This document shows positions 54,831 through 64,000 of a DNA stretch of 64,000 bases, piece by piece (the stretch's first letter is position 1; every line of letters starts with the position of its first letter). The stretch comes from Cyrtodaria siliqua. Taxonomy: Eukaryota > Mollusca > Bivalvia > Adapedonta > Hiatellidae. The notes beneath the pieces are model-generated. The model worked only from the letters and a program-made list of their open reading frames with translations. It did no database searches and had not been told where the DNA came from. Made by a program: the position numbers and the translations under genes. The stretch spans positions 1-64,000 of the forward strand of contig JAWPHD010004399.1 in assembly GCA_037043455.1 (NCBI GenBank), in the 5' to 3' direction.

Positions 54831-56045
54831 TGAGGTTAGGGGTAAATTCATTACTACATTGCGGTATTCCCCGTACCACGCACCTGCTATTTCCGTTATG
54901 TTTAGGAATGTAGGCATACAGGAAGTAAATCACTGTGGTATTTATGCCTGTAGTCGAAAGGAGTACGCAAATATATAATCCCTAACTTTTTTGTAATAAA
55001 AGGCATTTTTGAGTACTTAAGGCCTGTTTTTCTGGCTGAAATGACTTTATTGACTTGTTTGTGAGAGCTAAGAACCATTTGCCTGGTTGTATGATGATTT
55101 TATTTATCACCTTGAAAGTTTTGAAAGTGAAAGTAGAACAAATTTAAGCGGTGCCGAATGAAATCAGTTTGTTTCCGGTGTCAACAAAGATCAGAACTTT
55201 ATTTTCTTATATGCCACATGACCCCAACTATTCTCAGCAGTTTTCTAGAGAGGAAGGTCTCATGAATATGCAAGTGAATCTTAGTTTGAACTTTATTTTG
55301 AAAAATGGCTAACTAGAAAGCTTGGAAAATATTGTGCAGGACTCCATGGGATTTGTTTGACTTCCGGTACACCTGTTCGGTACAGTACGGCTTTTACCCC
55401 ACAACCTATTAAATACTGGGGAAAACTGAATAAGAGTGCAGCGTACATACTAGATTCACTATTCATCCCCAATTTATGATAGCCCAACATATGCTGACCA
55501 ATTTCATGATCTTCATTGTGGTGGCTGTTTCAGAGTTTTTATGAGGCAGATTACGATTGTTACATCCATGTTCATGTTCACACCAAGCCGCCCTTACTCG
55601 TTTGTGCATATTACCATTAAAATCAGACCCTATATTATGCTACGATACTCGCCACTACCCTACTATAGCGGAGAGCTACGATACTCACCACTACCCTACT
55701 ATAGGGGAGAGTATTATTTTAATGAGATTGTGCGAATAACCCTTAGTCTAGTCCCTATACCCGTTAAGGGAAAAGTCCTAGGAGTTTGTGTATGCAGATT
55801 GTTTATTCATATTGAGGTGACCTCCAAGATGGCTATCTTTCATTGAAAATGTGTGATCATAGGTACTTCTCTTAACAACTTGGAAAAGCGTGAACGAATT
55901 AGCAAAATACTCCAAAAAATACAGGAGATAATTTTGACTTATTTATAATTTGTAAAGAAGTGTCAATGGAGTCGGCCATCTTGGATGGATGACGTCAGCA
56001 AGCCATTTTACAACATGATATATTGAACTTAGACTAAGCAAACAA
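54831..56045. other. no gene; one 36-bp direct repeat
   Basis: 'tacgatactcgccactaccc' + 'tactatagcggagagc' is duplicated in tandem at 55639-55712. Otherwise unique-looking. Confidence 0.5.
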
Positions 56046-56545
56046 ACATGAAAAACAAGAGACCCAAGAGGATATATACACCTCTCTACTGGTGTAAGGT
56101 TGTACGGTGTATATAAGTTTATTTTTAAAGTTTTATATAAATGATAAAAAAAAAAAAGTCTGACCTTTGTCGGGGATGGGGGCAAGAAGCCAGGAGTGCC
56201 ATCAGGATAGAGTGTCAGAAGCCCTACAAAGCATGTTTCATTTGATCAAGGGCCACAATTCAGCTGTGTCTGCTCACATTTGACTGGTTATTGAAATTGC
56301 TCCAGTCAGGGTTTTTATATCTATTTATAAAACCCTTCTCAAGCTTTCATTGATATGAATACTCTGACGAAGTTTGGTAAAGATCAGGTGAAAAAATAAT
56401 ATATGAAATAATTTAAGGGCCATAACTCTGCTGTTTGTAGCCGGACATGGCTACTGTTTGATTTTAATTTGTTAGTAGTTTCTTCTAAGACCATGACAAC
56501 TTCAAAAAGTAAAAATGTTTAAGGAAGAAACTTGGGTGGGGTCAG

Positions 56546-56597
<52 letters not shown>

Positions 56598-56860
56598 GGA
56601 AGGGTGGGGCAGGGCAGGGGGGCAGTGGGGTCATAACAAAAACGTAGCATTTGGGCCATAATTCTGCTGTTTCTGCTTAAACTTGACAGGGGTTACTTCA
56701 TACAATACACTATTTACGAAAAATATTCCTATATTGGTGTTTTTTTTAACTCGTCCAAGCTTTCATTATTTTTAACTCTGGCCATGTTTGGGGTAAAGAT
56801 TACATATGCGAAATGAAGTTGCTAGTGTTCATATCACAAGTTATTGCAGTCTTTGAACCG
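56046..56860. repeat. dispersed non-coding repeat with (TG)n
   Basis: 'aagagacccaagaggatata', 'gaatactctgacgaagtttg', 'aagggccataactctgctgt' and 'gggccataattctgctgttt' are loosely repeated units like those at 31985-32360. A TG microsatellite lies at 56546-56591, then a G-rich patch. Confidence 0.6.
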
Positions 56861-57920
56861 TGAACGACGGATATCACACATATATAATGGCATAACGGCT
56901 AATACATTTACAAAGTGTAAAACATATATGTACTTTGTACTCATTGTAAGACTTTACATTCATTTGCAGTGTTTTTATTGCTTTGTAAACATGATATATA
57001 CATGGTAAAGTGCTTGATGATGTCATCATTCCGTTTACCATATTTTTCTTGGCCATTTTTTATAGGTCACGTCTCCTTCATTTGTGATGGTTTTTGAAAA
57101 TGTGTTCTCCCTAAGTTTGGCAGAGTAGGCCTGGTAGAGATGTTTTAAATCAAATCTGGGATCCAAGATGGCCACTGTCGGATTGGTTGGTCCAGAGACA
57201 TAATCTTAGATCTCTGGTTGATCCTTATCATCAGGGCTTTATATGACAGCCCAGTTATCATATACATGCGTACTACTCAAAATTTGCTAAGGATCACTTT
57301 TATTCTTCCATATAATTTTATTAGAAATTAACAGTAACTATATTAATTCCACTGATACATCAACAATTCCACAATTTGAATCAAGTCCTGAGATCACATG
57401 ACCATATGCTGCACTAAATAATTTCATGTAAAATAGAAATAATGGTATTTATTTCAGCAAGAAATTTAGACAGCAAAAAAAGTGATTCTTAGCAAATTTT
57501 AAGTAGTATATTTATGTTAACATCTGCCGGTATGCTGAAACTGACACCTGGTAATGAACAAATACAGCAAGTCAGATTCACTTTTTATAACTTTATTTAT
57601 TTCTGTCTTTTGAAAGACAAGAGTAGCAGCAAATAACAATACTTGTTTATTCAATGTCTCTCACAAAAACTGTCTGCACCTGGCTGAAAGGAAGAGGAAA
57701 AAGACCAACTTAAACAACCACCCACAAACTGAAATTATATATATACACCTGGTCTAAATGTAGGAGAATAATTATAACAGATAATAACACCCACAATCGG
57801 AAAGCTAGTATAATTATAAACTTTTAAAATGAGACACGGGTCAGATTTTTTTTTAACTTTCAAAAAAATGTTAAATACTTTAAACAATTTATCACACGGC
57901 TGGTGTCAGATACTGGTATG
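56861..57920. other. no recognisable feature
   Basis: No repeat or gene I can support. Confidence 0.4.
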
Positions 57921-57924
57921 ATTT

Positions 57925-58165
57925 AAAGGGACACATGACAAACTTGGTTTGTTTTCAACTTGCCAAATCCTGTCAGTTTTTCTTAAATTTTTTGTTTAAC
58001 CCGATTTGCAAAGCAATCAATAGTAAAAATCAAACATATATTGAAAACAAAGATACAATTACCGAGAAAAAATCTCATGAAAACTCGAAATATTACATTT
58101 TATTAAGTGTGTCCCTTTAACGCTCGACAACTACTAGTACTTAAAGATTGCCATGTGTCCCTTTA
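57925..58165. mobile_element. TTAA-type element copies (tandem ends)
   Basis: 'ttaaagggacacatgacaaa' on the left, 'taagtgtgtccctttaacg' at 58108-58122, and a further end 'gccatgtgtccctttaaag' at 58151-58167. Two right ends in tandem suggest a nested or adjacent pair of related elements. Confidence 0.7.
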
Positions 58166-58722
58166 AAGTCAGTACCAACATTACAGTTCTAGCACAGGGA
58201 TAAATGGGCACACACATATTTCGTAGGTGTTAATTACACACATAATAGAAAAGTATGAAAAACCATGCAAGTATAGTTCAAGTGAAGACAATTTTGGAAA
58301 GAGTCATTAAACATCTGCATAGAAGCCGTTACCTTCGGACCACCATTATGATTTCACCATAATAGAGAATAACAGTATATACATATATATAATAGCAACT
58401 ATTACTGTATAAACAGGCATATAAATTATTTTGTCATTATTTACATGTATACATAATTTATAATTTCAAAATGTAGAAAAATATACTGATAATATATTTA
58501 TAACGTGTTCGATACTTGTTATATGGAAGCCTTTAATGAAATAATTCACTTTTGATTAATACTGTACATGAATAAGCACTTTACCAACTGTATATGAAGA
58601 AATAACAAATGTGTCCATGGAACACGGATGCCCCGATTTGCATTGTGAAGGGTAAATATGTTAAAGGCAATTGTCGTATAATAATAACATATGATTACAT
58701 TCTCATATGATATGTATATAAT

Positions 58723-59095
58723 TGAACTGAATTGGGGTTTTAAGGCATACTGACACATGAAAGGTTATATGGCGCCTAATAGGAATGAACATGCCAGGCT
58801 CATCCTCCATTTACAGCGAGATAAAAATATGGAGAATGGGCCTAGAACCTTCTCACCTGCAGAACTGCAAATTCTATTGTAGACACTCCATTTATGCTGG
58901 AGCAACTTTTATTGTTTTTCTGCCACTGCTCTAGTGATTTGAGCGAGATGGCACCTGAAACAATGCAGGGGTCATGATGAACATTTAATGAGAATGAAAA
59001 AAAAAAGAAGATAAAATGAACATGAATTTGGGGGAGTTCTACCCCTCTGCCGGGATCTGCAGTGGCCCTATTCTTTGCCCCGGAAGCACAAGGGG
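58723..59095. repeat. 'ggggttttaaggcgcacc' dispersed repeat, copy A
   Basis: Starts 'attggggttttaaggcatac', then 'ggttatatggcgcctaatag', 'catgccaggctcatcctcca', 'ttctcacctgcagaactgca', 'gatggcacctgaaacaatgc', and ends 'gcagtggccctattctttgc'. Other copies: 59316-59380, 59398-59538, 59541-60120 (with a second 3' half), 60555-60594, 61200-61262 and 62103-62271. Non-coding; likely one dispersed family with variable truncation. Confidence 0.88.
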
Positions 59096-59315
59096 ATGTG
59101 TATATAAAGTAGCATATATGCTTCTATATTTATATAATAGGAGTTTCATAGAACTTTCATGAGAATAAATTCATAAAAGCTTCATTTTTAAAATGCAAAC
59201 ATTTTTATATGATTCTCATGAAAACATTTTGATTTTTTCCCCAACTTTTATATGATTTTTTATAATAAATGTTTTAATATAAGAATCATGTACTGCTGCA
59301 GCATTTATAAAGCTG

Positions 59316-60125
59316 AACTGGTTTTAAGGTGCACCAACATATGAAAGGTTATATGGCGCCTAACAGGATTGAACAACCTTTTATACAATTATCATATGAA
59401 CTGAATTGGGGTTTTACGGCGCACCAACACAAGAAAGGTTATATGGTGCCAAACAGGGATAAACATGCCAGGCTCATCCTCCATTTACATCTAGATAAAA
59501 TATGGAAAATGGGCCTAGAACCTTCTAACCTGCAAAACTCGATTGAATTGGGGTTTTAAGGCGCACCAACACATTACAGGTTTAATATATGGCGCCTAAC
59601 AGGCATGAACATGCCAGGCTCATCCTCCATGTACATCGAGATAAAATATGGAAAATGGGCCTAGAACCTTCTCACCCTGAACTGCAGAGTTGCTGCAAAT
59701 TCTATCATAAAACTCATTCACGCTGGAGCCACGTTTATTGTTTTTTTGCCACTGCTCTTTTGATGTGAGCGAGATGGCACCTGAAACAATGCAGGAATCA
59801 TGATGAAGATCTTTAATGAACATGAACAAAAAATGATAAAATGAACATGAATTTGGGGGGATTCTACCCATCTGCCTACCCCTCCAAAGGGATCTGCAGT
59901 GGCCCTATTCTTTGCCCCGTGACCAAACGGAGCACCCGGGAACCACATGGGGCACCTGCAAAACTGCAGATTTGGTGCAAACTCTATTGTAGACACTCCT
60001 ATGCACATGCGATGTCATGAAGAAAACCTTCAATGAGCACGATAAAAAATTTACAAAAATGAACATGAAGGGTGGGGTCCTACCCCACTGCCTCTAGCAG
60101 GATTTGCAGTGGTTGTAATCTATAG
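59316..60125. repeat. cluster of 'ggggttttaaggcgcacc' repeats, copies B-D
   Basis: Copy B (59316) is a 65-bp head. Copy C (59398) is head plus middle, stopping at 'ccttctaacctgcaaaactc'. Copy D (59541) is full length, with an extra 3' half repeated from about 59940 ('ggggcacctgcaaaactgca', 'gcacatgcgatgtcatgaag', 'ggggtcctaccccactgcct'). Confidence 0.87.
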
Positions 60126-60689
60126 TAATACTGTAATACTTGGTGAAAGTATCATATGAGAATCATCTAAGAACCATATGACTCATATGCAGCAAAATAG
60201 GTAGAGTACAAGATTTCATATTAAAAAATACGGAAAAGGCGAACTACAAAACTACTCTGTAAACAGTATATCTGCTTGTAATGCTGGAACAATATTAACT
60301 TAAGTTTTGTTGTAAGTTTTAATAATCTGCCAGATTACATCTCGATTTGATGAAAACTGCGGAAGAAGGTGACATTCCAGTACAACAAACGGACAGAATT
60401 TCAACAGTAACACTATATGCCCTCTCCAATATGCAGTCATGGCATGAAAACATGCAAACCGGTAATTAAAACTCACAGAACACACAACTTAGCAAAATAT
60501 TTATGATGTATCAAGAACAAGAACATATATATTTTTTAAAGTAAAATCAATCAATTAAATTGAATTGGGGTTTTAAGGCGCACCAACACATGAAAATCAA
60601 TCAAACAATTCAGCACTAACCACAGAATTTCAGATCTGTAATCACTCATTCTAATGCAACTACCGTAGTATGTAACGCGTTGCTCCATT

Positions 60690-61190
60690 GGCTAATGTGA
60701 TGTCACATAACGTTGATATAAACGTCGGACATCACTGGACGACGTCAACAAAATGATGGCATCCAGTGAATTTTAATTGAAAAACAAGTGTGTATGTATG
60801 ATTTTATATTATAGTTGTAGCATTTGAATGGAAAATCATTAGAATCGAGATAACCATGCTAAGATTTTCAATCTGGAACCATATGTGGTTGGTTTTACAG
60901 TCTGAAATTACGTTTTCTTCTTCCAGTGAAATTGTTTATTTTATTTGAAATTGATTGGTTTGTATTGCTTTTATTTCAATTGAAAAAAAAAAGAGAATAT
61001 TTTTGCCAAATATAAGAGATAACAATGCTAAGATTTTCAATCTGGGATGGTATGCGAGTGGTTTTACGGTCTGAAATTTCGTTTTACGTATCTCTTAAAT
61101 TTGGCAAAAATATTTCTCTTTTTTTTCCACTTCAAATAAAAGCAATACAAAACAATCAATTTCAAATAAAAAAAAAAATTTCACTTGAAG
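60690..61190. repeat. hairpin with upstream CRE cluster
   Basis: The box cluster at 60708-60753 ('gatgtcacataacg', 'ctggacgacgtcaac') is followed by a fold with arms at 60924-61023 and 61090-61187. The left arm is 'gtgaaattgtttattttatt' ... 'tttgccaaatataagagat', the right arm its complement. A ~70-bp direct duplication ('taacaatgctaagattttca' + 'atctgg') lies at 60850 and 61020. Confidence 0.75.
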
Positions 61191-61262
61191 AAGCTTGAGT
61201 TAAGTTGACTCGGGGTTTTCCGGTGTACCAACACAAAAAGGTTATATGGCACCAACGGGAAT

Positions 61263-62102
61263 TAACATTTGAAGAAGCTACCTCATATTTCCACCCCAAT
61301 ACTGTCGGCTAGGTCTTGGAAAGGGCCTCAGCCGGTAAGACCTAGCAAACAGCCAACTGTCATTCCACCCCTACCCTAACATCACACACAGAACCCAACC
61401 TCACACACACAAATGAAACTGGAAACTGAATATCTGAATATCGTGGTTTTGTGTTGAATGGAGGAATGGTCTCAATTCAAAGAAAAAGAACAGTCCATTA
61501 TATATATGTAGGGTGTTAAGGATTAAAAGCCGAACTTTAAGTGAAGAAACACTGGTCCAGTATGCATTTGTGATTCAATGAGTGATTCTGGTCATATATG
61601 GTTGCAAGGCATATGAGAGATCGGTTGATTTACTGAAGTTTTCATATGAAACGGAATGAAACCGGTCATTTTCTCAATACTAATAACGGAAGCATTTAAA
61701 ACTAAGCCAGGGCCTGTCATGGCTGTGTTGGTAAGAAAACCACATAATCAACAAAAAACATAAATATTCCTATTTCAAGACCAATGGATACACTGAAAAT
61801 TGAAATTATATAATGTTTTATCTATTCAATAAGAATCGGAAAAAGGCATAAATTGTTTAGACACAAGAGCTTCCTTTAGCAATAGAAGTTATTTACACAT
61901 GTACATGTAAATGGAGAACTTTCCATGACTGCTCATTTATTAAACGAGTTGGTCAACAGGGATTGTGGTGTACATTTGACACTCGCAAAATTTGAGAAAA
62001 AAAAAAGAAAAAAGATATGGGCCTCCTGTCCATCGCACTCCCACTTTGAAAAAAACCACCTGGATCTGCACAAGATACAAAGGTAAGTGTTGCCTGATGT
62101 AG
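61263..62102. other. no gene; short inverted repeat
   Basis: 'ctaggtcttggaaagggcct' is partly complemented by 'ggtaagacctag' 20 bp later (61309-61348). Otherwise nothing supported. Confidence 0.45.
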
Positions 62103-62271
62103 AATGAATTGAATTGAATTGGGTTTTAAGGCGCACTAACACATGAAAGGTTATATGGCGCCTAACAGGCATGAACATGCCAGGCTCATCCTCCATGTAC
62201 ATCGAGATAAATTATGGAGAATGGGCCTAGGACCTTCTCACCCTGAACTGTAGAGTTGCTGCAAATTCTAC
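62103..62271. repeat. 'ggggttttaaggcgcacc' dispersed repeat, copy E
   Basis: Head and middle of the family: 'gggttttaaggcgcactaac', 'catgccaggctcatcctcca', 'ctagaccttctcaccc'-type end, then unrelated DNA. Confidence 0.87.
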
Positions 62272-62412
62272 AAGGATGATAAATGATGATTACAACCCTA
62301 TCCAAAAAGTTGAGTTTCACAACCATTTCAGCACATCTGACACATTCATATCAGGCCCACATTTCTCAACAAGTAAGCAGAAGGTCTAACGTGAGAATCA
62401 ACAGTTTGTATT

Positions 62413-62640
62413 AAAGGGACACGCGGCAATCTTTATTTTTTAAAAACTCACGTCGTCTCGTTTGTTTTTCTGCATAACTTGCATTTGTTCAATCATTAAT
62501 GTTAATTATAAGAATAGTATTGAGCGATTTATTATTGGCAATAATATATTAAAAATTGTAGTATAATAAGACGAAATAGTGAATACTTAAAATTTGATTT
62601 ATCTAAATGTTACCAGAGTAAAAGTAAACAAGAGGTCAAT
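62413..62640. mobile_element. TTAA-type element copy, right end lost
   Basis: 'ttaaagggacacgcggcaat', 'aaaaactcacgtcgtctcgt', 'aacttgcatttgttcaatca', 'ttaattataagaatagtatt' and 'ggcaataatatattaaaaat' follow the family order from its left end. Confidence 0.78.
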
Positions 62641-64000
62641 GACCTTGAAGCTCTACTGATTGATTTTGATTTCAGGAAGTAGTCGCTACAGACTTGTTTT
62701 TTGAAAAATTATTTTTAGCTGTGGCGGCCATCTTGAATTTCCGGCCGACCTGAAATTTAGCTACAGTTGCTGCCACGCGGATTACGACTTTTTCGCAGCA
62801 TCCCCGCGGCCGTTTTTCAATCACAGTCACAAATCCCCGCGATCTTACAGCGGATTGTCACCCGAAATATCGCGGGGATTCCCTGCGACTGTAAAAATCG
62901 CCGCGATTGCAAAATACAGTCTCGAAAGAAAGAAATCACCGCGATTCTCCGTGATAGATTCGCGGGGGAACGCGGAGGAAATTAGAGCACGGATCAATGA
63001 AAAATGTTATAAAAATGATAAATACAATGAACAATTTTGGAAGCAATAGATATTTCAAACTTAATAACGTGTGTTTTTCATTTTTGTTTTCCAAAAGTCA
63101 CATTTCTCTTCACCGGACATAAATTGGCTACCCACAATCCTTTGCGATGTGTGTACCTATTAACAAGGCGGCACTAATAACGGGTTTATGACCCGGAATT
63201 CTTTACAATTTTTCGGATTATTTCTGACTAAGTATAAGATTTGAATTTTATGTTCAGTCACCGCGAAGTCGGTAATAGGAACCGCCATATAACTATCGTG
63301 ACCCAGTATACATTATCCGGGCATTTGAATTTTCCGAAAACAAAAAAATAAGGTTGTCTTCTGCTTCGGGTTTTTAATAGTTATTGAATAATAATGCATT
63401 AAATTGACTGCACAATTGTACATTGATACTGAAGATAAATCGCGGCGATGGCCTGCGATTTCACACCGGGTAAAGTGGTGTGCGAATCAAAACAGATCAC
63501 CGCGAATCGCGGTGATTGTGTCGCGGTGGAAAATATATATTATCCCCGCGATGAGCGGGCTGTCCGCGGATCGCGGGGACAAAATCAGTGTGTCCGCAGT
63601 GAGATAAAATCGCCGCGATGAGTGGGATTAGTCTTAATCCGCGTGGCAGCAACTGTAGGATCAATTAGACATCAAGAGCAACATTCCTGTGAAGTTTCAT
63701 GAAAATCCGTCAAGTAGTTTCAAAGGAGTAGTCGCTACAAGTTTTCATTATATAACTGTATGTAAACAAAGATGGCCGCTGACAGCCATGTTTAACGTCG
63801 AATCAAAATAATGTTTGACTCTGATAACCATCATGTCATGCTGAACATTTTACAAAAAGTCCCATATCAATATCACTTATAGTTTTCAAGACGTAGTCGC
63901 TACAAACTTCTTTTTTAAAAAATCTAATTTTAGCTGTGGCGGCCATCTTGAATTTCTGGCCGATCTGAAATTTTGCTAGGATCAATTAAACATTAAGAGC
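62630..64000. repeat. tandem ~350-bp repeat hosting a TIR element
   Basis: 'gtagtcgctaca(g/a)acttct', 'tagctgtggcggccatcttg', 'aatttc(c/t)ggccga(c/t)ctgaa' and 'aggatcaatta' occur at 62680-62763/63658 and again at 63890-63990. 'gtagtcgctaca' also appears at 63727. The repeat continues beyond the window end. Confidence 0.85.
62764..63655. mobile_element. 892-bp TIR element, TA target, CCGCGAT-rich
   Basis: The left TIR 'cagttgctgccacgcggatt' + 'a' is the exact complement of the right TIR 'taatccgcgtggcagcaact' + 'g'. TA flanks both ends (62762-62763, 63656-63657). Both subterminal zones are studded with CCGCGAT / ATCGCGG heptamers, giving an unusually CpG-rich patch in an AT-rich region. No transposase; the open frames at 62767 and 63404 are incidental. 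TA duplication with CAGT ends fits a Tc1/mariner-type non-autonomous element. Confidence 0.9.

Overview
This is a piece of a metazoan nuclear genome, AT-rich and intron/repeat dominated, with no bacterial-style gene packing. The repeat content (a tRNA-derived SINE with a conserved 'gagctcg...gtgaggaagtgtcg' junction, a second SINE with a 'gggttcgagccc' B box, a Penelope-like element, many small TIR elements and many minisatellites) is what I would expect of a mollusc, most probably a bivalve; that placement is inference from the style of the repeats, not from a database match.

Only one host gene can be supported. It lies on the + strand from about 34.3 to 51.4 kb, in three coding exons (34307-34905, 46242-46356, 50421-51434) that join in frame to 575 codons. 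The product is a mucin-like single-pass membrane protein: a Thr/Pro-rich, N-glycosylatable ectodomain, one membrane helix ending exactly at the exon 1/2 junction, a basic stop-transfer stretch, then a long, polar, basic cytoplasmic tail with an FxNPxY-type sorting motif and a duplicated RRSLPRTP motif. Intron 2 appears to be of the rare GC-AG type. Its 3' flank carries SINE copies and a duplicated block.

0-10 kb: a 2.3-kb TIR-bounded element made of C-rich tandem units (1.4-3.7 kb), a 1.1-kb inverted repeat (4.2-5.3 kb), a decayed non-LTR retrotransposon RT (5.5-6.35 kb, -), a small TIR element, and the first copy of a 2.1-kb duplicated segment (7.1-9.25 kb). 10-18 kb: a 2.2-kb TIR element, a broken Penelope-like retroelement (RT + GIY-YIG, -, with a possible hammerhead ribozyme at its 3' end), an OTU-protease ORF just upstream of it, and the second copy of the 2.1-kb segment. 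18-34 kb: SINEs, a 'gatgatcag' repeat array, numerous minisatellites, a 3.1-kb satellite of 52-bp units, a 68-bp array, TTAA-flanked small elements, and a second non-LTR RT scrap.

34-51 kb: the host gene. Its 11.3-kb first intron is packed with long hairpins, a 33-bp minisatellite, a tetranucleotide array and a ~60-bp satellite. 51-64 kb: a 29-bp minisatellite, TIR elements with TTAA or TA target duplications, a family of 'ggggttttaaggcgcacc' repeats, and a CCGCGAT-rich TIR element whose empty site is visible nearby.

The most unusual signal is a set of about a dozen long hairpins (9.9, 22.9, 27.9, 35.1-36.1, 39.7-42.5, 45.4 and 60.9 kb) with unrelated arms but a shared architecture: a CG-rich apex (CTCG...CGAG), a neighbouring cluster of TGACGTCA-like boxes, and nesting of one hairpin inside another. 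I cannot assign them to a known mobile element class.
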